Positions 8,871 through 19,153 are shown, counted from the stretch's first letter. The stretch is 21,965 nt of DNA from Trichomonas tenax (GCA_023091735.1 JALKBU010000878.1:1-21965); one strand, 5' to 3'. Numbers and translations are program-made. Notes: generated by a model from the letters alone, not told the origin.

Positions 8871-8923
8871 ATTTTGTTTTGTTTGAATAAAATCTCTATT
8901 TTAATAACAAAATATATAATATA

Positions 8924-10810
8924 TCAACGCTTAGAAAGAATCTTATCAAAGATATTAGCAATCAAACAACCGAATTGATGCGTTGTTTCTTCAACAGAAT
9001 CAACATTAACAGGATCAATGATTTCAATTGAACCAGCAATTCTTGCATTTCTCCTGAAAGGGAATGCAATAGAGCGATGGGCACCAGCACAGCCTAAGTC
9101 TGAGTACAGTTTCTCTGGGAAGTTTTCTTCACCTTCATTTCCGTATGTGATCTCTCTATAGTTGTAAGCAACGCCAGAAACGCATTCATCGAAAGCCCAT
9201 TTAACAGATGTAGGCATGAAATTCATATTTCTTCCATCGAACGTAGCGATGAAGAACTTGGTTGTTCCAAAGAAAGCTTGGGCTGCTTGTCGTGCAGCAA
9301 TCCATGGATCAACACCATCTCTTGCAACAACAGACAAAGCATTATATGTCGCATGAATGATGTTTGTAGTTTTCTTTTTGACTTTTGCATCATCTGTTTC
9401 TTTCTGGACATATGTTGAGATCTTAATGGCATCGAAGATAATTGGTGCTGCGAGTTGAAGGAAGTCTGCGTCTTCGTTTAAGAATATTGGGATTTTTAGC
9501 TTCGCCCTAAAAACGACAATATAGTGACCTCTTGTTACGAAGAATGATTTTGCGATGACTGATTTATTCACGAATCTTCCATCAATTTCTGGATTATAAG
9601 AAGGATTGCTTTGTCCGTGTGGTATATTTATAATGTCTTGCGTTAAACCTGCTTGGAATGCAATACCTCCTGTTTGGCTGTCAAATACTTTTCCATCATT
9701 AAGTCTCGTCATCTTTTTGTATCTATCATCAAACAAATAAACTTCGCAAGACTCGCAAGGAACAATTTTCTGGATGTAAGACGTAATCTTATTGAGAGTG
9801 TGCTGTATTGTTGAGAAATCGAGTTCTACAAACGCGTTTGAAATGTTTGTTGGAATTAATCTCGTTTTGAATTTTCCAAATATTTTCTTTTGAATGATAT
9901 TTCTTATGATTTTGAAAGTTTCGATGTAGTAATTATTGAAGGGGATCTGGATGTTCTTTTGATCATACAAACCACAGCATTGAAGAACAGCGACAACATC
10001 ATCGTTGACATCTTTTATCGGCAACAATATCATCGATTCCATTCCTCTTAATATCGGCAAATCTCTGTCGACACTGAACTGCGGGTGATCACCGGGATCG
10101 GCAGTAATGATGTCGTCAACTGTTTTGTAGCAATGCCCGATTATCGATTGATCTATCGGCAAAATCTCTGACAATGATTCTGAAATGAAAAAGTTTGCGT
10201 TTTCGTTTTTTTGCCAAATTAAGCATTTCAAGACTGGAGCGACTTTTAGCATCACTTCCTCCACTTCTTTGACTGTTTCACATCGTGATATTGCTTCGTA
10301 GACGTTTGTTTCGACAACTAAGTTATTAACGAACAAATTTAAATCTGAAGGTTCGAGATTTAAGCATACAGACGAAACTATTGTCTGATCCAGCTTCTCA
10401 TCGAGCTCAAGAGTTCGTAAAAAAACTGGGATTAATGAAATACACTGAATTAAGACGTCTGGTTCCATTGTTTTAAGTAAAGATAGCGTTGCAAAGACAG
10501 AAACTTCCTCAGGAAAGTCTTCTTCGGCAACTTCTTCTAATATTTCAACAGAATGTTTCTCTTCTCGCAATTTTACTTCTTTTTCAACGGTAACATTCGG
10601 AATTTTTATCGTACCAATGCGTGAATTGATCGTGTGATAGTCAAACTTTGTCTTTTTAGGTGTTGCATCCGATCTTTGCGAATTAAAATTTCCTTTTGCT
10701 CTTCGTGCTGTTTTTATCGTCGATTTTTTGCTTAATTTGAGTTCCGGGATCTCAGTAGTGCCCACTTTTTTAACTGGTCGAAGCGGTGCCGTTGAAGGCC
10801 TCGCTTTCAT
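8924..10810 (-). CDS. Protein with three GAF-like domains
   Basis: Encodes 628 residues from the ATG at 10810. The first 70 residues are basic and Ser/Thr/Pro-rich, probably disordered. A helical region (about 85-165) follows, then three modules resembling GAF domains. They lie at about 175-310 (SMILLPIKDVNDDVVAVLQC), 340-465 (CESCEVYLFDDRYKKMTRL, TGGIAFQAGLTQDIINI) and 485-625 (FFIATFDGRNMNFMP, AHRSIAFPFRRNARIAGSIE). The GxxxVxxxG and DPV-like closing patterns fit GAF folds, which bind small ligands such as cyclic nucleotides or mediate dimerisation. No catalytic domain (cyclase, phosphodiesterase or kinase) is fused to them, so the protein may be a sensor or scaffold. The ligand cannot be told from sequence. 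Two initiator-like boxes lie upstream. The gene looks intact. Confidence 0.75.
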   Translation of the reverse strand: MKARPSTAPLRPVKKVGTTEIPELKLSKKSTIKTARRAKGNFNSQRSDATPKKTKFDYHTINSRIGTIKIPNVTVEKEVKLREEKHSVEILEEVAEEDFPEEVSVFATLSLLKTMEPDVLIQCISLIPVFLRTLELDEKLDQTIVSSVCLNLEPSDLNLFVNNLVVETNVYEAISRCETVKEVEEVMLKVAPVLKCLIWQKNENANFFISESLSEILPIDQSIIGHCYKTVDDIITADPGDHPQFSVDRDLPILRGMESMILLPIKDVNDDVVAVLQCCGLYDQKNIQIPFNNYYIETFKIIRNIIQKKIFGKFKTRLIPTNISNAFVELDFSTIQHTLNKITSYIQKIVPCESCEVYLFDDRYKKMTRLNDGKVFDSQTGGIAFQAGLTQDIINIPHGQSNPSYNPEIDGRFVNKSVIAKSFFVTRGHYIVVFRAKLKIPIFLNEDADFLQLAAPIIFDAIKISTYVQKETDDAKVKKKTTNIIHATYNALSVVARDGVDPWIAARQAAQAFFGTTKFFIATFDGRNMNFMPTSVKWAFDECVSGVAYNYREITYGNEGEENFPEKLYSDLGCAGAHRSIAFPFRRNARIAGSIEIIDPVNVDSVEETTHQFGCLIANIFDKILSKR

Positions 10811-10832
10811 TTTATTATTTTTATTATATTAT

Positions 10833-10853
10833 AAAAAGTGTCATTAAAAGTGA
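10833..10853 (-). promoter_or_regulatory. Initiator boxes of the GAF gene
   Basis: On the minus strand TCACTTTT (10853-10846) is followed by the variant ACACTTTTT (10841-10833). From the first box the leader to the ATG at 10810 would be about 40 nt. The second box lies inside an 18-bp sequence (10823-10840) repeated exactly at 14524-14541. Confidence 0.55.
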
Positions 10854-12452
10854 CGCCAGTAGTTTTTAAACATCGCAAAAGAACTTTATTGTTGGTTTTT
10901 TGGCAACAAGTCAACAATGAAACGAAATGATTCAACTAACACTACATTTACATCATATAGATTCCTGCATATCTTTTTAAATTTTAATTTATCACAAATT
11001 TGAAATCGTTTTAATTCTTCAAACAACCTCAAAATCTTTTTAAAATCAAAGAATAAAGATAGCACAATTGATTTAGACCCTAATTTATCAAATGTATAAT
11101 AATTATTTTATTCCAAAGCATTTTGATTAATTGATTCAATACCATACAGACAGACAGCGCGCTTACAATAAGGATGATATATTTTTAAAAATAATAGCAA
11201 TTTTAAAAATATTACTTCAAATTCATTCTTACGTGTTTATCAACAAAGTTACACAGAAAGTTTAGAGCGAATTTTCATGAAAATCATTGATGAATTGATT
11301 GTATTTGCATTGGAGAAAGATATAATTTTGTTTTATGCATTCAGATTACGTATATATAACATACATTATATACAGGATCTCAGATGATGTTATGAGCTTC
11401 TGAAATAACTTTATTAAATAAATCAATTTCCAAATAGCTTTTTCTGCTTGTTTTTGACCACACCTCTATTAGCAAAAACCTTTATTTTGAAAATGCTGCA
11501 AATTATGATTGCATTCGATTTAGAATCAATTATAGAAGTTGTCTGCTGATTTAGATTCATAAAATCTCTTATTTTTGAATAAAAAAAAACAGTTTTTTAT
11601 TTCTTGCGTACACATTTACGTATGTCAGATGCATATAAACCTTTTTACCCGCAATGGGATTTTGAGTATCCTTAGTATCCTTAAATCGAAATTTTCAAAA
11701 AAAAATCACAAAAATAGTAAGTATGCGGCACTTACGCATTTTCCAATGGCGTATTTTTTTGGACATACGCAAAACCGTTACGCACTTGCGATTTTTAAAA
11801 TAAAAATAATTTTTTATTATAGGCAGACAAAGTTAAAATGGAAGTTTCATTAAACGGTAAATATACTTCACAATAGCTCTTGCCATAGAATCAGTCATAA
11901 AATACATTACTTTCCTATCAATGATCCATAGTGTGTGTTCAATTTTAAAACCCACTGAATTTTTTGTATGGTGCGTATAATTGATAGTCGGCACAGGCCA
12001 AATAAGTTCTGAAAATCGACCAAACCTTTTCAATTTTTATAGTACTCAGAATTATACGCACTTAAGAATTTTGTGCATGTTCAAATATTTTTTTTGCTGC
12101 AAAATAGCTATATTGATTGTGCAGCATCTAAAATATGTCAAATCATTCAAATAAAAAATGTGACATTTAATTCTGTTTTGATGGATGATTTTACAGGTGT
12201 GGGTTTGAGAGGGGCTTCGCCCATCCCAATAGAACCGAGCGTTCCGCAAAGCAGCACGGCAGGACAATTTGCGTATTGAGTAAAAATAGATTTATATTTG
12301 CTGTATATTGCAAATACAATACACACAAATTTTGAGACAATAACATTGTCAAACCACATTTTGACAAAAATCCAAATTTATCAAAACAATACTTTTAAAC
12401 AGTCTCCAAAAACGTTCAGCGGCATGACTGTTGAATTTAAATCTCCAAAAAA
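10854..12452. other. 1.6-kb intergenic region between divergent genes
   Basis: No convincing gene. Notable local features are repeated TACGCA words at about 11733-11786, a 12-bp perfect inverted repeat GTGCGTATAATT (11971-11982) / AATTATACGCAC (12050-12061), and a GC-richer patch at about 12196-12264 containing GGGGCTTCGCCC. Frames of 60-90 codons exist on both strands but look like chance openings. Confidence 0.55.
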
Positions 12453-13694
12453 ATGTTGATTGTTCTGCTTTGTTCTTTTGATCCGAATGAGTTTTCCGGG
12501 GCATTGCAAAAACGCATTGATTACGAGCGAATGACGTTTTCGTGTATGAATCAGGAGAAATCTATTTCAATTGATTCGATTAACAATCACATTTGCGATT
12601 GCTGCGACGGTTCTGATGAATTTGACGACCCTACATTCGTATGCAACAACACCTGTCCACATCAGATATCACAACGCGATAAAAGAAAGTTGGCTGAAGT
12701 ATTTCGAAGCGGAATCATCTAAAGATCCGGCTACAGCACTACTGCACAGTTAATTTACAACAATCTGATTAAGGATTATACTGAAGCAAAAGAAAATCTC
12801 GATAATTTAATGAAAAACAAAGATGTCTTATTCGAAAAGAAAAAATCAGCGAAGAATACACTTAGACACCTCCTATACACGACATTTGGTTATCCGGCAC
12901 CAACCAAAGAGCAATTGAGCAAAGAAAAAGAAGAATACATAAATGAAAAGCTACAAAATTTGTATAAAAACGTTGCGGACTCCGAAGAAATTGGAGAAGA
13001 CGAATCAGAGTACCAAGTTGATGAAGAAACACTTCGAAAGGTTCAAAAAATACGAACATACAAATGGATTGAGCTTCAAAAGGCCAAATTCAACAAATTA
13101 CTTGAGAGATATATGAAAGAGAAGCGTTCAGTGAAGTCCACAGACTTTCTTGGTAAACTTAAACCGGTTTCAAACTTTCTAGAACACGAAAATTGGATAA
13201 AGGCCAAAGCAGAGTACAAACAACTGCTAGCCAACATATCAGACACTAAAACAACACGTAATGAGCTCGAAAGATGTTTGAATGCAGATATAACAACAGA
13301 TCACGTTTGGCAGACAATTTATGGCCAATTACATGAAGGAAAAGTTTCCAACATATACGCTAATTATAAAATTATATTCTTCCAGTCAGCTTTCGCCCAA
13401 CATAGGTCTGGATTTGCTGATTTCGGTATATTCAAGAAATTAACGAACAAACTCATGGTGTTTGAGCCAGCGAGACTCAACCCTGTGCAGCATACTATCA
13501 GAGTGCGATTTGTCTGTTATCCAGAAATTCACACTTTAGAAGCATTGCAGAAGACAACAACACACTTGGATATACTTCTTGGCCTGCCGCATGTTTGCCC
13601 GGCTGTTTTTGATGTTACTCAATTCGAACAGTGGCTGAACGAGATTCAATTTTATCAACAAGAAGTCCAGAATAATGTTTTTAATGATCTATAG
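12453..13694 (+). CDS. Glucosidase II beta subunit-like protein, interrupted by one in-frame stop
   Basis: This resembles the non-catalytic beta subunit (PRKCSH) of ER glucosidase II, which helps trim glucose from N-glycans. The N-terminus MLIVLLCS could be a very short signal peptide. It is followed by an LDLa-type cysteine motif with ICDCCDGSDEF (47-57), the hallmark of the family. A charged coiled-coil region follows, and near the C-terminus an MRH-like end (IRVRFVCYPEIHTLEAL... LGLPHVCP). Only one LDLa repeat is present where animals have two, and the MRH part lacks some usual cysteines. A TAA at 12720-12722 falls after residue 89, yet the same frame is open on both sides and continues to TAG 13692-13694. 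One nonsense substitution or a base error therefore explains it. Without readthrough, the downstream part could only start at the ATG at 12810 (294 residues, no signal). Confidence 0.75.
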
Positions 13695-13770
13695 ATTTGT
13701 TTTAAACAATGTAGTTTAATGTTAATAACTTAATTTATTATTTTTGAAAGCAAATATAAATATTTTATTT

Positions 13771-14361
13771 TTAGCAGTTACATCCGTCTTTGTTGCCCTG
13801 TTCTGGCATAAGGGGTGTCTTGTCAACATTACTATTGGATGCCTTGAGTCCCTTTGAAATAATTTCGATGGCGCAGCGAGTGAAAGCCTCAGAGATGCAG
13901 GATCCTGATTTCGCTGACGTCTCAAGGTAGTGCATGTGATTTCTCTGTGCAAAAGCATCTGCTTCAGCGAGGGAAATAATGCGTGAATCTGTCAGATCTG
14001 ATTTGTTGCCAATAAGCTGAATAACGCAGTTTGGATCGCAGAGTGTGTGAACGTCGTTGAGCCATGAGTTGAGATCTTCGAAAGTCTTTCTCTCAGTGAG
14101 ATCGAAAACGAGAATAACTCCAACAGCATTTCTATAGTATGCTTTGGATATTGATCTGAACCTCTCCTGACCGGCAGTGTCCCAAATCTGAAGTTTAACT
14201 TTTCTTCCGTCGATTGTTAACATAGTTGAATCGAACTCGACGCCGATTGTGCTTTGCGACTCCTCAGAGAATGTGTCTTCAACAAGGCGCTTCAAAATCG
14301 CAGTCTTGCCGACGCCACTCGCTCCAATGATAATGAACTTGTAGCTGATGACCGAACTCAT
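13771..14361 (-). CDS. Rab family small GTPase (Rab4/Rab2/Rab14-like)
   Basis: A 196-residue Ras-superfamily GTPase that controls membrane traffic. All guanine-nucleotide motifs are intact: P-loop GASGVGKT (13-20), switch I TIGVEF (38-43), WDTAGQE (60-66), GNKSDL (118-123) and ETSAK (147-151). Rab-type RabF motifs are present (RFRSISKAYYRNAVGVILVFDLT), and the protein ends in CNC, a CXC double-geranylgeranylation signal. Switch I and the CXC end suggest the Rab2/4/14 clade, but I would not name a single orthologue. An upstream in-frame ATG at 14379 overlaps the initiator box, so transcripts starting at the Inr would not contain it. The ATG at 14361 (MSSVISYKF) is the likely start. The gene is divergent from eL43. 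Confidence 0.92.
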   Translation of the reverse strand: MSSVISYKFIIIGASGVGKTAILKRLVEDTFSEESQSTIGVEFDSTMLTIDGRKVKLQIWDTAGQERFRSISKAYYRNAVGVILVFDLTERKTFEDLNSWLNDVHTLCDPNCVIQLIGNKSDLTDSRIISLAEADAFAQRNHMHYLETSAKSGSCISEAFTRCAIEIISKGLKASNSNVDKTPLMPEQGNKDGCNC

Positions 14362-14367
14362 ATATCT

Positions 14368-14376
14368 AAAAAGTGA
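14368..14376 (-). promoter_or_regulatory. Rab initiator TCACTTTTT
   Basis: On the minus strand TCACTTTTT ends 6 nt before the ATG at 14361, giving a leader of about 13 nt from the A. The box is embedded in ATGTCACTTTTT, so the first in-frame ATG sits at or before the transcription start. This decides the annotated start. Confidence 0.65.
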
Positions 14377-15032
14377 CATTGCTAAAATTTTCGATCGAAA
14401 TCCTAAATAAAGATATATGGGAGAAAAATACGATCGACATTTTAAAAAATTGTGAAGGCTATCGTTTCTTTTTATACTGATTTCGTTATTTTTCTTTCAA
14501 TAGATAGACCATACATTTTATTTCACTTTTTATAATATAATTGCGGGAAAATTCGGAAGGCTTGTCTCAAATATTTCGTAATTTTATGTGTAAACAGTAG
14601 ATTTGGATTTAACCACTAAATTGTAGTGATTCTACGGAATTTCGGCTCAAAAGATTTTTTTGTCAAATTATTTTACATGACACTTTTTGACGTTATATGG
14701 CAAATCTTTAGAATCTATTCTAAAACATTCTTTAATCTACAATCTACTGCCCATGAACGATACCACATTGATGCTGATGAAAATATAAGCTAAATACATG
14801 AATCAACATCAATATTTAGCAGATTTCAACAATTATCAATTTCAACTTGGAAATGAGAAGAGATATTTAAAATTTACCGATAAATATACGATGCTAATGA
14901 TATATTTAGTAAAAGAATAGAGAATAAATTTTTCATACAGATTTAACGAAAGATTTGTTTAGAAATTACTACTGTAGAATTCAAATCTCAAAGAAAATCG
15001 AGAAAATAGTTATATAGTGATATTTGGATCCG
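14377..15032. other. Divergent intergenic region between Rab and eL43
   Basis: No gene seen. It contains an isolated initiator-like box TCACTTTTT at 14523-14531. From its second base begins an 18-bp sequence, CACTTTTTATAATATAAT, identical to that in front of the GAF gene. A further TGACACTTTTTGACG lies near 14678. No ORF follows either box. Confidence 0.5.
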
Positions 15033-15071
15033 TCACTTTTGCAAAGATTTTCTCTGAATTTTGTCACTTTT
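15033..15071 (+). promoter_or_regulatory. Two initiator boxes of eL43
   Basis: TCACTTTT occurs at 15033-15040 and again at 15064-15071, 31 bp apart, both within GTCACTTTTG. The downstream copy gives a leader of about 28 nt to the ATG at 15094. The duplicate may be an alternative start or a second promoter element. Confidence 0.6.
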
Positions 15072-15093
15072 GAGTTGGCCGTCCTTTTTTCAC

Positions 15094-15372
15094 ATGGCTC
15101 GTAGAACAAAGAAAGTAGGTATTTGCGGCAAGTATGGCGTTCGCTATGGTGCTTCCCTCCGTAAGACAATCAAGAAGATCGAAATCTCCCAGCGCAAGAA
15201 GTATCCATGCGCTTTCTGCGGCAAGGAATCCGTCAAGCGTAACGCTGTCGGTATCTGGACATGCCTCAAGTGCGGCAAGGCCGTCGCTGGTGGTGCTTAC
15301 ACACCAACAACACCAGCTGCTCTCACAGCTCGTGCCGCCTACAAGCGCATCCGTGAATCCATGGCCAAGTAA
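15094..15372 (+). CDS. RPL37A: 60S ribosomal protein eL43 (L37A)
   Basis: Encodes 92 residues, exactly the usual eukaryotic eL43 length, beginning [20 protein letters not shown]. This large-subunit protein binds rRNA through a zinc ribbon, here C39-x2-C42 ... C57-x2-C60 (YPCAFCGK and WTCLKCGK), and ends in the conserved AAYKRIRE helix. The coding sequence is clearly richer in GC than its neighbours, favouring CTC, CGT, ATC, GTC and AAG codons, as expected of a highly expressed gene in an AT-rich genome. The frame is also open upstream to 15061, but only through the promoter sequence and without ATG, so 15094 is firm. Confidence 0.97.
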   Translation: MARRTKKVGICGKYGVRYGASLRKTIKKIEISQRKKYPCAFCGKESVKRNAVGIWTCLKCGKAVAGGAYTPTTPAALTARAAYKRIRESMAK

Positions 15373-17433
15373 ATGCCTCCTTTATAAAAACTTATATTTT
15401 ACTCAACCAAGTCAAATCAATCGAAATCTTATCTTTCTTTTACTGATTTTTTACTTTTTAAAAAAAATTGATTCGGATCAAAACTGGATTTCAACACCTA
15501 TGAGCTTTATACAACACCAAAGCCTCGCCTCGTGTTTTACTGCCCAAACAAAATGAATAATATGGTTGATAATTAATAATTTAAGAAAAAGCCAGCAATT
15601 TACTAATAATATACAACGCTAACGAAAATTAAGCATATTTAAGGCCCAACTTGCATCTGATGTAAACTATTCAAAAATATAACCTTATGAGATGAAATTT
15701 TACTTTTGCAGGAGGCTTAGAGAAATCTGAATTTGAATAAAAAATTTTTATACACCATGCTACTTCTATGTATATGCTAGATGTCTGCGGTATCAGATTT
15801 TGATAATTTCATAATTTATTTCAACTTAAAAAAATTCGAGTTCTGATGAATTATTTTAACCTTATTTCGAACAGCCCTACCTGATCGGTATTTTCATGAT
15901 TTTCTTTGTTAGCTAACAACTAGATTTTTTTGGATCGGGGTATACATAGGAGATATCTTATAATTTCTATTATTTACCTGAGAAACAGAAGGTCGAAATA
16001 TACTGAAAAAAGCCAGAATTGCATGTAAAAGTGACATGTCTATAAAGGACATTTATGCCAAAATAAGCACACTAAACACATTTGGTTAATGTGTTTTATC
16101 TATTTTATCAACAAAAATCATTTATTAATGAGGAATCAAATTTTTCAAAAATTAAAATGTTTTTACGTGAGCTCTTACGAATGTATTATGCAATTTAGAT
16201 ACCAACTGTAAGCTTGCTAACTATCAACATTGTTTTGTTAATAAAAATAGAAAATCAACAATTTATTCAATATTCAGCTGGTTTTTCATAAGATAATCCG
16301 ATATGGATATACAAAATGAGCATGCAGCAGTCGGAATTTTTGCTTTATATGCTTATTTCAGTGGGTGCATACAAGGTGTGGAACTCTTTATTTTCAAAAC
16401 ATTTTGGGTTGAAACTTAGGGCATAGCATCTATATGCATATAGGAACAATATATGCGTGGATCGCAAGTCTAAAAAGTATCCCGAGATATGAAACAATAA
16501 AGTCCCCATTAAAATGACAAAAAAAGTTTAACAAATCGAATATGGACTAAGAGTCATTATTGATGATTTCAATTATCATAAGATAGTACACATTGATTGG
16601 ATTAGTATGGCTCCTTTAAATGATAATATTTGCATGAACGTAATGTTACTTTTTGATGAAATTTGATAAAGTGCAAAAATCAAGAAATGATTTGTAAACT
16701 TGATTTGTCAAAAAAAATTAAAAAGACAAACATTGATCTGACTTGAAAAATAGCATATCCTTGCGTTATTGAATTGAAATTTCATCTTATAATTGCACAA
16801 AACCGAATATTCAATTTAATCAGAAGTGTATTGACTCCATTTTTGGGATTTAGCGACCAAAATTGATGAATTTAGAATGTGATACATATATTTGATATAT
16901 ACAGATACCTTTAGTTACACGGCCAAACAGTTGGAGGCACCTTTTTATCAATTTTTTGACACTTATCGTCTATATATGACTATAGTATTGTTAAAAACGA
17001 TATTTTAAATTTTAAAAATTGAAATTATTTGTAAAGTTTCAATTTAGTTTTATCTTTACCTTCCATTTTTAGTTATATTCTTGGCCAATCAAGCTTAAAC
17101 CATTAAACTAAACTCATAACTGGACGGAATTGTGGTCTAGAAATACATTTTCAACTCATAATAGTAAATAAGAAAATCTCTATATTTTTAAATATCATTT
17201 TATATACTACTGACTTATCACCGAATGGAAATCAATGATACTTATATATCATGTGCTGCTTTTTTGTTGATTTAATTTGAAAATTGTTGCTAAATTGTAT
17301 TCCTGTTGTCCCTTAAACATATTGATCATACTGGAATTGCTGGCTGTGAACACTCGAAGTCAATACACCTCTATTTAATCGGAAAATTTTATGCAAAATT
17401 AACCGAACAATATTATGATGAAATTAGGATATC
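15373..17433. other. AT-rich gene-free region
   Basis: About 2 kb with no coding frame of note, no tRNA-like cloverleaf and no obvious tandem repeat. Together with the segments that follow it forms a 5.5-kb gene desert. Confidence 0.6.
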
Positions 17434-17960
17434 GGGGAATCCCCCACCTAAAATGCCCCCTGGTAGGGAGGTTTTTTGATACAGCTATCTATAAGGTTTA
17501 CCATCATTTTTATTCATTTTTTTTTTGCTTTTTTCGCAAATCTTAAAATTTTGTCCATTTTTAACGACAATTATAGATTTTATCGCTGTACAATGATTTT
17601 AGTATACATTCTTGATATAAGTGATACACTTTTATTGCCAAATTCTCAAAAATGAGTATGATTGAAAAATATTAAATTTTATGATAGGCAATCATCTTCA
17701 AAACACGAAAAATATGGTTAAAAAAGTGGTATTTTTAGGCTAAATTTTCAAAATCGCGCCTGAAATCAGGGGGCAATTGGCACCCCCACTCATAGGGGAA
17801 TTTTTCTGAGGAATTTTGAGCGATTAACCCCCACCCCTAGGGGTGGGGGTATTTTTGGGAACCTTTTAAGCTGTCAACAATATTCTGCTTTGATTTTAAA
17901 GGGGGAAACTTCGCCTTTTACTACCAATTGCCTTGGGTCTCACACAGTAGAGGCCACGCC
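17434..17960. repeat. Region with G- and C-runs and a 24-bp perfect palindrome
   Basis: Short runs of G or C stand out from the AT-rich background: GGGGAATCCCCC near 17434, GCCCCC at 17455-17460, and GGGGG/CCCCC flanking a 9-nt loop at 17769-17787. At 17827-17850 there is a perfect 24-bp palindrome with half-site ACCCCCACCCCT. The pieces could be remnants of a foldback element or a protein-binding or secondary-structure site. No ORF is associated. Confidence 0.5.
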
Positions 17961-18784
17961 CAATGAGGAACAAATAATATACGAGCTGCAGTCATTTGGG
18001 TGAGCCAATCATCTGGATCGAAATCATATTTCGAGCGAAAAATGCAAATATCGAACATTTACCAGTATCGTGCGATATAGAATTGTGAGTATAGTATTGT
18101 TTCTGTTCAGATGTATGAGTTGTTCGATTTTTCGAGGAATTCAAATCTGGATTTTGATCAACAAAGACTTAAATAGCTACATGAAGCGTATTATTTAAAT
18201 TGAGTACTTGATCTATGCATATTACATTGCAAATTTTCACAAGATATCGATTTAATACTACGATATTCAAATAGTTTTATGAAAAAATACTGATTTTTTC
18301 ATATATTATAGCACTACTTGTGTATGCATTAGATTATAATATACAGAACTAATGGAATGATAATGCCTATTGAGAAAAGACGCATTTGTTCATATTTTTG
18401 AGTGAATCAAAGAAAAATGCATATATTTTTTGGTTTTATCTCGAGTGAATACAGAGTACATATATATGCTGCTATTTCTGATGATACATGGAAAGAAACT
18501 CATGCTCGATCTAAATTATTCCTCGATTCTCTATAATTGCTCATGGAAATGGTGTGTTTGCCAAGAATATTAAATTTGCGTGTACTAGAGTAGTAAAATT
18601 TGGTTCTATCACTTCCTTCAGTTGTTGCAGCATCATATTCTGCAATTGGAATCAGTCCAGACCTCATATCATCATGTGAAAACATAAACGAAATTATCCT
18701 GAACCGAAAAGAGGGACGAAAAGTGATGCTTTACATGACAGATTTGACGTGTAAAATGATGAGAAAAATAAAGGGTCATGCGGT
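17961..18784. other. Gene-free left flank of the hairpin array
   Basis: No gene recognised. A segment near 18625-18660 (TGCAGCATCATATTCTG followed by GGAATCAGTCCAGA) faintly resembles a B-family hairpin arm and could be a worn copy, but the match is weak. Confidence 0.4.
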
Positions 18785-18884
18785 GCTTTTCGCTGTAATC
18801 ACAGTGCAGCTCCATCACATGGGGCTGATCCATGATGGGCATTCCCCATATGATGGAGCTGCACTGTGATTACAGCGAAAAAGC
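18785..18884 (+). repeat. Hairpin 1 (family A, + orientation)
   Basis: Arms 18785-18824 and 18844-18884 differ by one substitution and one extra A. The 19-nt loop is CTGATCCATGATGGGCATT. The stem contains CGCTGTAATCACAGTGCAGC. Confidence 0.92.
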
Positions 18885-18910
18885 AAAATTAAAGTGCAGA
18901 TAATTTGATA

Positions 18911-19021
18911 TTCTGGACTTTTTTTCGAAATATCCAGGAATACTGATGTTACACCCGCTATCCAACAGCATGCAGTTGGTGTAGCACCAGCATTCCTGGA
19001 TATTTATAGAAAATTCCAGAA
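18911..19021 (-). repeat. Hairpin 2 (family B, - orientation)
   Basis: Arms 18911-18955 and 18978-19021 match over most of their length, with ATATCCAGGAAT central, and the worst pairing in the T-rich part. Loop 18956-18977. The reverse complement of the loop region matches the loops of hairpins 5 and 8. Confidence 0.85.
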
Positions 19022-19056
19022 ACATCCAAATTTCAACTCATGTTTTAAAAAAATGC

Positions 19057-19137
19057 CAAAAATATGTTGCTGCTCAGGCATGTGGAGTATATGCAATATG
19101 GAGCAACCCCACATGCTTGAGCAGCAGCAGATTTTTG
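19057..19137 (-). repeat. Hairpin 3 (family C, - orientation)
   Basis: Arms 19057-19085 and 19109-19137 match at 26 of 29 positions around GCTGCTCAGGCATGTGG. Loop 19086-19108. Confidence 0.88.
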
Positions 19138-19153
19138 ACATCAACACTTTTTT

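Noticed and set aside
11575..12359. Several 60-90 codon frames on both strands between the GAF and glucosidase genes
   Set aside because: Low-complexity composition, overlapping frames on both strands, no domain and no promoter box.
12715..12815. A short intron removing the stop in the glucosidase II beta-like gene
   Set aside because: No trichomonad GTATGT 5' site or ACTAACACACAG-type 3' site is present, and the frame is open on both sides without any splice.
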